Part shown: positions 42,604 through 51,600 of the stretch, piece after piece | Layout: the number at the start of each line of letters is the position of its first letter | Position numbering within the stretch: the stretch's first letter is position 1 | Source of the DNA: CAVPHV01 sp963704825 | GTDB taxonomy: Bacteria; Actinomycetota; Acidimicrobiia; Spongiisociales; UBA5794 | Length of the DNA stretch: 64,000 bases | Assembly (NCBI GenBank): GCA_963704825.1 | Contig: CAVPHV010000006.1 | Span: forward strand, 1 to 64,000 | Direction: 5' to 3' | Position numbers and translations under genes: made by a program | Notes under the pieces: model-generated | The model's input: only the letters and a program-made list of their open reading frames with translations | The model's database searches: none | What the model was told of the DNA's origin: nothing

Positions 42604-43323
42604 GTGGCGATCGACATCAACATCGGCGACGCACATCACCGCTGGCCAACAGGCGGTGAGCAGCGTCCGCTCATCATCGGGATGGCTGGTGGCTCAGGAT
42701 CTGGCAAGACAACGATTGCTGAGGCAGTGGTCAACGCAGTCGGCGACGACCTGGTGGCCCTGATCCAACACGACCAGTACTACCGGGTTCAGGCGGAGAT
42801 CCCCTTCGAAGAGCGAGCCAAGGTCAACTTCGACCACCCGGATTCGCTGGAAACCGAACTCCTGGTTCGCCACATCGAGGAGCTGCGGGCCGGCGGCTCG
42901 ATCCAACGCCCCGTCTACGACTTCTCAACCCACACCCGCCGCACCGACGAGACGGTTCGAGTAGACGCCGAGCAGGTGATCATCATCGAAGGCATCCTCG
43001 TGCTGGCCGAGCCGGAGCTGCGCGAGTTGATGGACCTGCGGATCTACGTCGACACGGACCCTGATCTGCGCCTGATGCGGAGGCTGCGGCGGGACATCAT
43101 CGAACGTGGTCGAACGGTCGATTCCGTGCTGACGCAGTACCTCAGGACGGTGCGCCCCATGCACCTACAGTTCGTTGAACCCTCAAAACGGTATGCCGAT
43201 CTGATCGTGCCGGAGGGCTACAACGCCGGCGTGGTCGGAACCGTGACTTCCTTGATCAGGGATTTTCTCGTTGGGTGGCCTCACCAGAACGCCGTTTCAG
43301 GCACCATCCCGATCAGCGAGTAA
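42604..43323 (+). CDS. udk: Uridine kinase
   Basis: Phosphorylates uridine and cytidine in pyrimidine salvage. P-loop GGSGSGKTT near residue 28, the QHDQYYR and FDHPDSLETELL blocks, and YDFSTHTR are diagnostic. GTG 42604 begins a 239-residue product, slightly longer than E. coli Udk. Its 3' end overlaps the convergent SGNH hydrolase gene by 27 bases. Confidence 0.9.
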   Translation: MAIDINIGDAHHRWPTGGEQRPLIIGMAGGSGSGKTTIAEAVVNAVGDDLVALIQHDQYYRVQAEIPFEERAKVNFDHPDSLETELLVRHIEELRAGGSIQRPVYDFSTHTRRTDETVRVDAEQVIIIEGILVLAEPELRELMDLRIYVDTDPDLRLMRRLRRDIIERGRTVDSVLTQYLRTVRPMHLQFVEPSKRYADLIVPEGYNAGVVGTVTSLIRDFLVGWPHQNAVSGTIPISE

Positions 43324-44046
43324 GGCGTCGACGACCGGGAACATCGACGTGGCAAACAGACTGTGACCGCGGCCGCTGGCGTGGAACATGTCGGCGGCGA
43401 AAGCTTCGTCCTCCATGGTTTCGAATGGGGTCCAGAACTCACCCCAGGTCCGTGTCTTGTAGACGCCGGGGTGGCCCGCCACGACTCGGCGAATCGCGTT
43501 GTCGAACGAACGGGCCCGAATGCTGACGTAGGCCCGGATCGGGGTGGGAAGGCGCGGGACCATGCCGAGGTCGCCCAAGCCGGAAACGCCGACCATGGGC
43601 ACCTTCTCGACCAGGCGGGAGACGATTTCCCCGTAGTCGCGTTCAAAGCGGGCCACCGGAGTTGCCCGCAGCGCATCGTTGGCACCCGCCGAGACGATCG
43701 CGAGATCGGGGGCGAGTGTCAAGGCCGGTTCGAGCTGGTCGCGCAGCACGTCGCTCACCTTGGCGCCTCCGACCGCAACGGAGATCAGCTCGACGCGGTG
43801 GCGATCGGAAAGGTACCGGGCGAGCCTGCGCACGAACGCGTCGTCGAGTGGTTCAACGCCTGGGGCGGTGACCGAGCTGTCGCCGAGAACAACGAGACGA
43901 AGCGGCGGAAGATCAGCGTCGCCGAACCAGCCGGATGGATCCTGGTTCTGGAGGGTCGGTAGGTCCTCACGGTGGGCGGCGCGCAGCAGTTGGGCAACGA
44001 GCACGCCAAATCCGGCAACCGGTCGAGAGAACATCCGCCAGATCAT
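43297..44046 (-). CDS. SGNH/GDSL-type hydrolase
   Basis: A 249-residue esterase or lipase-like protein. Block I is VVLGDSSVTAPG (catalytic Ser), block III GANDALR, and block V DMFHASGRGH (Asp/His). An N-terminal hydrophobic stretch could anchor it. The substrate is unknown. It is last in the minus-strand run purU-ychF-SGNH. Confidence 0.8.
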   Translation of the reverse strand: MIWRMFSRPVAGFGVLVAQLLRAAHREDLPTLQNQDPSGWFGDADLPPLRLVVLGDSSVTAPGVEPLDDAFVRRLARYLSDRHRVELISVAVGGAKVSDVLRDQLEPALTLAPDLAIVSAGANDALRATPVARFERDYGEIVSRLVEKVPMVGVSGLGDLGMVPRLPTPIRAYVSIRARSFDNAIRRVVAGHPGVYKTRTWGEFWTPFETMEDEAFAADMFHASGRGHSLFATSMFPVVDALLADRDGA

Positions 44047-44066
44047 GGGCTCAATCGCTCCGCCCG

Positions 44067-45158
44067 CTAGACGTTGAACCGGAAGTAGATGACGTCACCC
44101 TCTTGGACCACGTAGTCCTTGCCCTCGAGGCGCCACTTGCCCGCTTCTTTGGCCCCGAGTTCGCCGCCCAGTGCGACGAAGTCTCGGTAGTTGACGACCT
44201 CGGCGCGGATGAAGCCCTTCTCGAAGTCGGTGTGGATTCGTCCGGCGACTTGCGGTGCCTTCATGCCGTGGCGGAACGTCCAGGCCCTGGCCTGCTTCTC
44301 GCCGGCGGTGAAGAATGTGCCGAGGTCGAGCAGGTGGTAGGCAGCCCGAATGACCCGATTGAGTCCTGGTTCGCTCTCGTCGATATCGGCCAGGAACTCC
44401 GCCTTGTCGCCATCGTCGAGGAGGGCGATCTCTGCCTCAATGGCGGCGCAGATCACGACGATGTCGGCATTCTCGGCGGCGGCGTGGGCCTCCAGGGCAT
44501 GGACGTAGGCGTTGTCGTGGTCGGCGGCCTCTTCGATATTGGCGACATAGAGCACCGGCTTGAGGGTGAGGAGCTGCAGCTCTGCCAGCATGGCGCGCTC
44601 CTCGGGCTTGAGCCCGAGCGATCGGGCCGGCTTGCCCTCATCGAGGTGGTCCCGGACCCGTTCGAGGACCCTGGCGACGGCCAGAGCGTCTTTGTCGCCG
44701 GCGCGGCCCTTGCGGCCGTACCGTTCGAGGGCTCGCTCGACGGCTTCTTCGTCGGCGAGGGCCAGCTCGGTGTTGATGATCTCGACATCGCTGAGTGGGT
44801 CGACACTCCCCGTCACATGTGCGATGTCGGGGTCGTCGAAACATCGCACGATGTGAGCGATCGCATCGACCTCGCGGATGTGGGCAAGGAACTTGTTGCC
44901 GAGGCCCTCACCGCGAGACGCCCCGCTCACCAACCCGGCGATGTCGACGAACTCCATTGCCGTGAGGACGATCTCTTCGGGCTGCACGATGGCAGCGATC
45001 TCGTCGACGCGGAGGTCGGGGACGAGTACAACGCCGACGTTGGGGTCGATGGTGCAGAAGGGGTAGTTCTCAGCTGGGATCTCGGCCTTGGTGAGGGCGT
45101 TGAACAGGGTCGACTTGCCGACGTTGGGCAATCCAACGATTCCACACTGCAGGGCCAT
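44067..45158 (-). CDS. ychF: Redox-regulated ATPase YchF
   Basis: YchF is an Obg-family ATPase that binds ribosomes and the 50S subunit. It shows GIVGLPNVGKSTLFNAL, DIAGLVSGASRGEGLGNKFL, the ATP-specific NIEEA motif replacing NKxD, and the C-terminal TGS domain ending GDVIYFRFNV. Length (363) is normal. It lies 11 bases after purU. Confidence 0.95.
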   Translation of the reverse strand: MALQCGIVGLPNVGKSTLFNALTKAEIPAENYPFCTIDPNVGVVLVPDLRVDEIAAIVQPEEIVLTAMEFVDIAGLVSGASRGEGLGNKFLAHIREVDAIAHIVRCFDDPDIAHVTGSVDPLSDVEIINTELALADEEAVERALERYGRKGRAGDKDALAVARVLERVRDHLDEGKPARSLGLKPEERAMLAELQLLTLKPVLYVANIEEAADHDNAYVHALEAHAAAENADIVVICAAIEAEIALLDDGDKAEFLADIDESEPGLNRVIRAAYHLLDLGTFFTAGEKQARAWTFRHGMKAPQVAGRIHTDFEKGFIRAEVVNYRDFVALGGELGAKEAGKWRLEGKDYVVQEGDVIYFRFNV

Positions 45159-45169
45159 GGTTCCTCAGT

Positions 45170-46033
45170 TCAGTCGAAGATGACGGTGCGGTTGCCGTAC
45201 ACCAGCACCCGATTGTCGAGGTGGAGCCGTACCGCCTTGGCAAGGACGACCTTCTCCAAGTCGCGCCCGGTGCGGACAAGGTCGGTCACCGAGTCGCGGT
45301 GGCTGACGCCCGCTACGTCCTGGGCGATGATGGGGCCGCCATCCAGGTCGATCGTCACGTAGTGCGCCGTGGCGCCGATCACCTTCACCCCGCGTTCGTG
45401 GGCCTGGTGGTAAGGCCGGGCCCCGGCGAAGGCCGGCAGGAACGAGTGATGGATGTTGATGATGTTGTTGGGGTATGCCGCCACAAAGTCGGGTGAGAGG
45501 ATCTGCATGTAGCGGGCGAGCACCACGGTGTCGATGTGGTGTTCGACCAGCAGGCGGCGGGCGGCAGCTTCCTGGGCGGCCTTGGTGTCCTTGGTCAGCG
45601 GGAGGTGGTGGAACTCGATGCCAAACTCGCGGGCGACCGGTTCGAGGTCGGCATGGTTGGACACAATGAGTGGGATGTCGGCTTGGAGTTCGTCCATCCG
45701 CCACCGCGCCAACAGGTCGTACAGGCAGTGTGCCTGTTTGGAGACGAGGATCGCGACCTTGGATCTGTCATCGGAGAACCGCAGACTCCAGTCCATGCCG
45801 AAACCTGCAGCGACCGGAGCGAACGTGTCGGCGATGGCGGAGCGTTCGAGTCCGAAGCCTTCGAGTTCCCACTCGACCCGCTGCAGGAACGTGCCCTCTT
45901 CGAGGTCGGTGTGCTGGTCGGCGTGGATGATGTTGCCGTCGAGCTCGAAGATGAAATTCGAGACGGCGGCGACGAGCCCGCGCTGGTCGGGGCACGACAC
46001 CAACAAGGTGGCAGTGGGAGAGGAGGTAGCCAT
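45170..46033 (-). CDS. purU: Formyltetrahydrofolate deformylase
   Basis: PurU hydrolyses 10-formyl-THF to formate and THF. The N-terminal ACT domain (SCPDQRGLVAAVSNFI) is followed by a formyltransferase-like hydrolase domain with SNHADLEPVAREFGI, LARYMQIL and the active-site NIHHSFLPAFAGARPY. 287 residues is typical. A TAATCT box lies 10 bases before the ATG. Confidence 0.93.
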   Translation of the reverse strand: MATSSPTATLLVSCPDQRGLVAAVSNFIFELDGNIIHADQHTDLEEGTFLQRVEWELEGFGLERSAIADTFAPVAAGFGMDWSLRFSDDRSKVAILVSKQAHCLYDLLARWRMDELQADIPLIVSNHADLEPVAREFGIEFHHLPLTKDTKAAQEAAARRLLVEHHIDTVVLARYMQILSPDFVAAYPNNIINIHHSFLPAFAGARPYHQAHERGVKVIGATAHYVTIDLDGGPIIAQDVAGVSHRDSVTDLVRTGRDLEKVVLAKAVRLHLDNRVLVYGNRTVIFD

Positions 46034-46100
46034 AGAACAGCGAAGATTAGGCGACCCGGTGCGGGATGGAGCCGTGTCACGGGTCTGGGAACCGACCGTG

Positions 46101-46106
46101 TACTGT
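46101..46106 (+). promoter_or_regulatory. Candidate leaderless -10 element of the RTX-DUF3152 gene
   Basis: TACTGT lies 7 bases before ATG 46114; no Shine-Dalgarno sequence is present. Confidence 0.5.
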
Positions 46107-46113
46107 GCGGCCC

Positions 46114-47391
46114 ATGCAAGGGGCTTTCAAGTGGAAGCTGCAGACAGGGATCGGCCTGCTGGCCATGATTGCCGCCGTGGTGGCGCTGCCGTCGCCAGAT
46201 CTTGTTGCGTCAGATTCCCTGGAGAGCGAGACATCGGAGGTGGTGCAACCGGCGCCCGAGAAGGCAGCAGCCGAAGATCGCGCCGCCCCAGAGCGCACGG
46301 TGCGCCGCATCCGCGGTTATCCCAAGTGTGGATTGGATGAAGTGCCTCACGGCTGGGTGTGGTTCGAGGGCGATACCCGCTTGGGCGGGTCACCGACTCG
46401 GATCTTCGAGTACGAGGGCGAGGTCTACACCGCCCACTTCAATGAATGCAGCGGAGCCGCGGCATGCCTGGCGGACACTCCTGAGCTGTCGGGCAAGCTG
46501 CCATCGTTCGTCGGCTCCGCGCGCAGCGACGACATTGTCGGGACTCCATGGGCCGATTTGATCATCGGGGGAGATGGAGACGACGCCATCGACGGGCGCG
46601 GCGGTTCGGATCGCGTTTGCGGCGACGCCGGGGCTGACCACATCGTTGGGGGTGCCGGCGGGGACCTCATTTCGGGCGGAGCCGGTGACGACGTCATATT
46701 CGGCAACTCGCACGGAGACGTGATCGAAGGAGACGACGGTGTCGACGTCCTGATCGGTGGTCCCGGCGATGACGTTCTCGATGGCGGCGCCGACGACGAC
46801 GGCCTGTACGGTCACAACGGTGCCGACACCCTGTCCGGTGGAGCGGGGGAGGACGGTTGCTTTGGCGGCAAGGGCGTCGACGATCTCGAGGACTGTAGGG
46901 TTTCTCGCCAGGGCAGCACCTCGTACGGAACTCCCTCGTACATCTCATTCGACCTCGAGATAGAAGGTGGGATCGGAGTCGACACCGATCAGTTTGCAGC
47001 AGAGGTCGATCGCACCCTCGGCGACACCCGTAGTTGGATCGGGAACGGCCGCACCGGGTTCCGGCGAGTCGCCTCCGGTGGGGCGATGCACATCATCCTG
47101 GCTTCGCCGGCCACCGTCGACCGGCTGTGCGCCCCGCTCAACACCGGCGGCTACTACTCCTGCCGGCGGGGCAGCAAGGTGATCCTCAACGTCAACCGCT
47201 GGACCGGAGCCACCTCGTGGTGGCCGGCACCGCTCAAGACCTACCGGCGCTACCTCGTCAACCACGAGGTCGGGCATTATCTCGGCTACGGCCACCTGTC
47301 GTGTCCCGGGCCGGGTCGGTTGGCGCCGGTGATGCAGCAGCAAACGATCAGCCTGGGTGGATGTGTTGCCAACGGGTGGCCCTATCCGTAG
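46114..47391 (+). CDS. Secreted RTX-repeat protein with DUF3152 metalloprotease-like domain
   Basis: The 425-residue protein has a signal-anchor or signal peptide (WKLQTGIGLLAMIAAVVAL), a Cys-containing region, about eight RTX nonapeptides (GGDGDDAIDG, GGAGGDLISG, GGPGDDVLDG and others, about residues 145-255) that bind calcium, and a C-terminal DUF3152 domain. That domain carries the zincin motif HEVGHYLGYGH near residue 384 and ends in the family phrase APVMQQQT...WPYP. DUF3152 is a matrixin-like actinobacterial family; joining it to RTX repeats is unusual. Expected to act outside the cell. Confidence 0.8.
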   Translation: MQGAFKWKLQTGIGLLAMIAAVVALPSPDLVASDSLESETSEVVQPAPEKAAAEDRAAPERTVRRIRGYPKCGLDEVPHGWVWFEGDTRLGGSPTRIFEYEGEVYTAHFNECSGAAACLADTPELSGKLPSFVGSARSDDIVGTPWADLIIGGDGDDAIDGRGGSDRVCGDAGADHIVGGAGGDLISGGAGDDVIFGNSHGDVIEGDDGVDVLIGGPGDDVLDGGADDDGLYGHNGADTLSGGAGEDGCFGGKGVDDLEDCRVSRQGSTSYGTPSYISFDLEIEGGIGVDTDQFAAEVDRTLGDTRSWIGNGRTGFRRVASGGAMHIILASPATVDRLCAPLNTGGYYSCRRGSKVILNVNRWTGATSWWPAPLKTYRRYLVNHEVGHYLGYGHLSCPGPGRLAPVMQQQTISLGGCVANGWPYP

Positions 47392-47436
47392 GTCAGATGT
47401 CGTGGCTTGCCCGAAGTGACGGCGTCGTGCGAGCGG

Positions 47437-47442
47437 TAACGT
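47437..47442 (+). promoter_or_regulatory. Candidate leaderless -10 element
   Basis: TAACGT lies 9 bases before ATG 47452, with no Shine-Dalgarno sequence. Confidence 0.4.
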
Positions 47443-47451
47443 TGTTGATTC

Positions 47452-48435
47452 ATGGACTCTGATCACCTCATCGCCCTGGTCGAGGGCAGCGACCTGAACG
47501 GGCTGGTGCGTTTCATCGACGGGATCGTCGCTGAGCGTGACTGGGATGGTCTGGTCGAATTGCGGGATCGTTGCCTCGAGGCGACCGAGCGGGGCAAGCA
47601 ACTGTGGGGGGCAGCCCAGTTCGCCGAATATCGGATTGCCCTCGACGCTCCTGGACCGTATGCGGGGGCGGTCGTACGGGAGGGCGCAGGCCGCTACGCG
47701 CTTGGTCCGCTGTGGGAGGTGGCTGCCTCGACCCACACCTGGGATGAGCTCGAGTCCCACATCGGCGATCCTCGATCGAGGGCGCTCGTGGCTGGCGAGC
47801 GTGCCATTCGCGGCGAGTCCATCACCAATGCGGGGGTTGACGACCTCGTCTTGGAGATTCCGCTCCATCCTTTCAGCTGGGAGCCGCCGTATCCAGTCGC
47901 CGACTATCGCGCCGACCGAGCCAACTTTCCCGAGTATGAGCTGCCCGACATGCCATGGGTCGAACTCCCTGCCACGGGGCCGGCCGAAGACGGAGACCCA
48001 ATGGCCTGTGATGCGTTGTTGGATCTCGTCAGGCCATGGACCGAGGAATCGAGCGGCCGCGCCGAGTGCCGGGCGGTGGTCGGTCTGGCCGTTGATGCCA
48101 TCCGAGCGCTCGGGCCGCACCGGGTCAGGTTGGCGGAGATCGACCTCGGCCAAGCGTTGGCGCTGCTGACTTGGGTAGGCGCCGGAGGGGGAGCCTACGG
48201 CCGGCGCCGGGGGACGCCGATCGGTCGGGCGGCTGCGTGGTGGACCGTGAGCGCTCTACTCGGGGTGGAAGACGACTGGCCGCCTGATCCGGCTCTGCTC
48301 GCGGAGGACGCCGGGGAGCTCAGGTGGTTTGCCTGGGATCCGGGCGACCGGGTCGGCGGGTGGAACTTCCATCTCGCCATCGAAGATCCCGCTGAGGGGC
48401 TCGCCTGGGCGGTGAGTGCAGTCGACTGGAAGTAG
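47452..48435 (+). CDS. Uncharacterised 327-residue protein
   Basis: A soluble protein with no signal peptide or membrane span. The N-terminal half is acidic and helical (HLIALVEGSDLNGLVRFIDG, then RDWDGLVELRDRC); the middle has an aromatic stretch (PLHPFSWEPPYPVADYRAD) and the end a Trp-rich segment. A GAGGGAYGRRRGTPIGRAAAWWT block near residue 245 looks like its best-conserved part. I do not recognise a family. It is probably leaderless. Confidence 0.6.
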   Translation: MDSDHLIALVEGSDLNGLVRFIDGIVAERDWDGLVELRDRCLEATERGKQLWGAAQFAEYRIALDAPGPYAGAVVREGAGRYALGPLWEVAASTHTWDELESHIGDPRSRALVAGERAIRGESITNAGVDDLVLEIPLHPFSWEPPYPVADYRADRANFPEYELPDMPWVELPATGPAEDGDPMACDALLDLVRPWTEESSGRAECRAVVGLAVDAIRALGPHRVRLAEIDLGQALALLTWVGAGGGAYGRRRGTPIGRAAAWWTVSALLGVEDDWPPDPALLAEDAGELRWFAWDPGDRVGGWNFHLAIEDPAEGLAWAVSAVDWK

Positions 48436-48494
48436 TTGCGCCGACGTGTAGGCCCGGGGGTCGCTACTGTCCGGGGCCCGTCATGAGGAGGTGA

Positions 48495-49013
48495 GTGCTG
48501 AGTCCCGCCCGCCGTTTCGCCGGATTCGTAGTCATTGGATCGCTAGTTGCGGCACTCATCAATCTCGCCGGGAGCGTGGCGGTACCGCTCGAATCCCAGC
48601 CGGTGCTGTTTCGAGGGTCGGGAAGTCTCGGCAGCCTGATCGTGAGCGAGCAAGCCCACGTCATCAAGCGCTTTGGCCTCTACGGGCAGCTGCGGGATTT
48701 GGTCGGAGGCGGTTCGGTGATCGTCCCGGATCTGCCCATCCTGGACCGCTACACCCTGGTTCACTTCTCGAAGGTCGACGTGGAAGTCGAGGACTACCCG
48801 GTTGAACTGACCGAGGAGCAGGCCGAAGCCCTCATGCAGGATGTGCGGTTCTCCGGCGAAGGAGAGATGGTGATCTCGAGCCGCGACGTCTATCCCTACG
48901 TGGTGGTCGGCACCTCGGACGCCATGTCCACGATGCGCGTGGTGCTCTTTGGCGACACCGTCTTCATCGTCGAGGAGTCGCTCTATGCCGAAGTGGTGGG
49001 GACGGCCTCATGA
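48495..49013 (+). CDS. Uncharacterised membrane-anchored 172-residue protein
   Basis: GTG 48495 has a strong AGGAGG upstream. One N-terminal hydrophobic helix (FAGFVVIGSLVAALINLAGSVAV) is followed by an extracytoplasmic-looking domain. A TACTGT box upstream (48466-48471) may be the promoter. It overlaps the next gene by 4 bases (ATGA), so the two probably form a unit, perhaps a complex. Confidence 0.6.
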   Translation: MLSPARRFAGFVVIGSLVAALINLAGSVAVPLESQPVLFRGSGSLGSLIVSEQAHVIKRFGLYGQLRDLVGGGSVIVPDLPILDRYTLVHFSKVDVEVEDYPVELTEEQAEALMQDVRFSGEGEMVISSRDVYPYVVVGTSDAMSTMRVVLFGDTVFIVEESLYAEVVGTAS

Positions 49014-50512
49014 CCGAGATGGCGTTGATGGTGTGGATGGCCCTGATCGGGTTTGCCGTGCTCAGTCCGCTGTGGGGTCGGGTCTCACCCTTCGGGGTCG
49101 GAGCGTTGGCGTTTCCGACTGGGGTCGCGGCGTATGCGCTGGGTTCGCTGCTGCTTTTGACCGTGGATGTCGGCTTCTCAACGGTAGCCGGACTCGTCGT
49201 GGCCTCCATTGGAGGGATGGCTGTTGTTCTTGTCGGCGGCCGGACGGCGGGGGCGCCCGCCAGAGTGATGCTGGCAACCATCGGCATCGTCGTGGGAGTG
49301 TGCGCCATCGCCGCAATCATCCTGCAGAACCTGCACGTGACCCGCCTCACCGCCGACTCGGTGAGATACCTCGTGACGGCCGATGCTTTGGAGACCGCGG
49401 GCAGTCTCGACGGGGTCAATGCCTGGGACCTTCGGATGCGGCATCTCGGGGCCCCACTCCTTCATACCGGCGGTGTGATGACCGGGCGGGGGTATCTGGC
49501 CTCGATCACTGCGCTGCTGGCGGTAGCCGGTCTGGCAACGGCCGCGTGGGTCGCCTGGGAGGGGTTCGTGATGTGGGCGACGCCGACGCGGTGGCGTTGG
49601 TTGCTGCTCGGGGCAACTGGGGCGCTGCTCATCTCGACAAATCGATGGCTCTACCACGCCTTCTACATCAACGGGCACATGGCCATCGGCGTGTTCCTGA
49701 TGGTCGGCGTCGGCGCGACGTGGGTGGCCGCCAGGCGTGGCACCTGGGTGTTGCTGATCCCGGCTGCGGTTGCTTTCGGGGCCTTGCCGCCTTGGCGACC
49801 CGAGGCGGCGGTGACTGGAGCGGTTTTCTTGATCCCGCTGGTCTCGGTGGTGGCGATCCCGATCGCGTTGCGTTGGGCCTTGGCTGCGCCGTTCATTGCC
49901 GCAACGGTTCTGTGGCATGGGATCGCATACCCGGCCCGCGCCTTGGAGGGTGACCTCGGCGTGGTTGGCCCGGTGTACGGGAACTTGTTCGTGGCGGCCG
50001 GGATCGTGGTCTTGCTGGCGATCGCCAGCGTTGCCAGGGTCCGCCGAGTCGCGGTCTTTGCGCCGTGGGTGATGCTGGCCGGGCTGGCCGGCTACATCGC
50101 GTTGGCTGCTGCATTCGATCCGCGCACGCTCGAGGACACGCTTGCTGCAACCGGCTCGAACCTTGCCGTGTCGGGGCTATGGGGGTTGTACTGGTGGGTG
50201 CTACCCCTCTTCATCGTCGGGGCGCTGCTGGTGATCCGATTTCGATTGCAGTCGATGTGGACCATGTCGATCTTCGGATACACCCTCGCTCTTCTGGCGT
50301 TCGTCTATCTGCGGGAGGGTTCGTATCGGGTAGGGACGGGCGACTCCGGGAGCCGGATGATGGTTCACGCCGCATTCGTCGTGATCGTATACGTGGTCTT
50401 GGCGGCTTCCGCAGCACTCGCCGCCGATGGTGGGGCCGAAGAAGCCCAGGTGCCGACCGCAGCAGAGGAGATCAGAGGTGGGGGCCGATCTCCGTTGCGA
50501 GGCGTTGCATGA
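49010..50512 (+). CDS. Polytopic membrane protein, GT-C glycosyltransferase-like
   Basis: A 500-residue protein with at least ten hydrophobic spans. A loop after the third span (LTADSVRYLVTADALETAGSLDG) resembles the first extracytoplasmic loop of GT-C enzymes, but a clear catalytic D-D/E pair is not obvious. It is coupled to the preceding small anchored protein. Its last 41 bases overlap the convergent LLM oxidoreductase gene. Confidence 0.6.
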   Translation: MTEMALMVWMALIGFAVLSPLWGRVSPFGVGALAFPTGVAAYALGSLLLLTVDVGFSTVAGLVVASIGGMAVVLVGGRTAGAPARVMLATIGIVVGVCAIAAIILQNLHVTRLTADSVRYLVTADALETAGSLDGVNAWDLRMRHLGAPLLHTGGVMTGRGYLASITALLAVAGLATAAWVAWEGFVMWATPTRWRWLLLGATGALLISTNRWLYHAFYINGHMAIGVFLMVGVGATWVAARRGTWVLLIPAAVAFGALPPWRPEAAVTGAVFLIPLVSVVAIPIALRWALAAPFIAATVLWHGIAYPARALEGDLGVVGPVYGNLFVAAGIVVLLAIASVARVRRVAVFAPWVMLAGLAGYIALAAAFDPRTLEDTLAATGSNLAVSGLWGLYWWVLPLFIVGALLVIRFRLQSMWTMSIFGYTLALLAFVYLREGSYRVGTGDSGSRMMVHAAFVVIVYVVLAASAALAADGGAEEAQVPTAAEEIRGGGRSPLRGVA

Positions 50513-51488
50513 GTTCGAACTGGCGGTCGTAGTCCATCGTGGCGAAGTAGGAGCGGGCCACAAACTGCGTGTCGACCCCTGACTGGGCACGCACCGCCAG
50601 CAACTCCTCGACGATCTGATCGGGGGTGCCGATGATGACGGCCCGCTCCCGGAGCCGGTCGGCCTGGTCTGTGGCCAGCGCCGGTGCCGCCGGAGGCGGC
50701 CCGGGCCGGTTCGCCGAAGGGACCATGTCGCGGTACTTCCAGGTGAGGTGCCAGAGGTGAGCCTGTAGCTCCTCCCAACCCGCCTCGGGATCGTCGCAGG
50801 GATAGAGGATGGAATAGTGCATCCAACGAAAGTCGTGTGGATCGCGGTTGCGCTGTTCGAGTTCCTCGCGGGCCCAGTTGACTTGTTCGAGGAACTTCGC
50901 CGCAGGAGCGTTGGAGAAGATGCCGTCGGCAAGCCGGGCGGCGCGGCGGATGGCCGGTTCTGCGCCGCCACCGATGAGGATGGGGATCGGACGGTTGGGG
51001 GTCGGCCGTACCGCCAGCTCCGGGAACTGGTACTCGGTGCCGGTGTGCTCGAAGACGTCGCCCGACCAGGCTCTGGGGAGGATCCCGAGGATCTCCTCCA
51101 TGGCCCGGCCCCGCCGCCCCATGTCGGCTCCGAAGGCGGCGTACTCGGCCTCGGACCACCCCAAGCCGAGGCCCAGGGTCAGGCGGCCCCTACTGATCAG
51201 GTCGACGGTCGCGGCGTCCTCCGCCAGACGCAGCGGATGATGCAGGGGGGCCAGCACCACCCCCGTTCCGATCTCGATCGAGGTTGTTCGCGCCGCAATG
51301 GCGGCACTGGTCACCAAGAGTGACGGCATATAGCCGTCGTCGACGAAGTGGTGTTCGGTGGTCCAGACGGAGTCGAACCCAAGCATCTCGGCTGCCTCCG
51401 CGGCGCGGAGCGTCTCGTCGTAGGCCCGAGCCCAGTCGGATTCGCCGGGTCGGAGCTGGGCGCTGAGCAGCCCGAATCCGAGGCTCAC
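50472..51488 (-). CDS. LLM-class (luciferase-like) flavin-dependent oxidoreductase
   Basis: A 338-residue TIM-barrel flavoenzyme recognised from GFGLLSAQLRPGES, WTTEHHFVDDGYMPSLLV, RLTLGLGLGWSEAEYAAFG and GGGAEPAIRRAARLADG. F420 or FMN dependence cannot be settled from sequence. A 3' overlap of 41 bases with the convergent membrane-protein gene is unusual in length. Confidence 0.82.
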   Translation of the reverse strand: MSLGFGLLSAQLRPGESDWARAYDETLRAAEAAEMLGFDSVWTTEHHFVDDGYMPSLLVTSAAIAARTTSIEIGTGVVLAPLHHPLRLAEDAATVDLISRGRLTLGLGLGWSEAEYAAFGADMGRRGRAMEEILGILPRAWSGDVFEHTGTEYQFPELAVRPTPNRPIPILIGGGAEPAIRRAARLADGIFSNAPAAKFLEQVNWAREELEQRNRDPHDFRWMHYSILYPCDDPEAGWEELQAHLWHLTWKYRDMVPSANRPGPPPAAPALATDQADRLRERAVIIGTPDQIVEELLAVRAQSGVDTQFVARSYFATMDYDRQFELMQRLATEIGPHL

Positions 51489-51495
51489 TGCGGCC

Positions 51496-51600
51496 TAGGA
51501 GACTGTTGAACAACGCTGGCTTGGGCTTGCCGCGGCGTCCAGGGCCAGGTGTTTGCTCGCCAGCGCAATCCCGCACGGCGTTGGTTCAACACCCTGCTAG
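51496..51600 (+). repeat. Dispersed ~100-bp inverted repeat, copy C
   Basis: Begins GAGACTGTTGAACAACGCTGG and ends CCCGCACGGCGTTGGTTCAACACC in the same orientation as copy A; GTTGAACAACG and CGTTGGTTCAAC are near-inverted repeats. It lies between two minus-strand genes and touches the stop codon of the ACT-domain gene. Confidence 0.7.

Noticed and set aside
51496..51600. Possible integron attC site in repeat copy C (GTTGAAC ... GTTCAAC ends)
   Set aside because: The core sites are in the reverse order for attC (RYYYAAC should come first and GTTRRRY last), copies A and B lack the full cores, and no integrase or cassette array is present.
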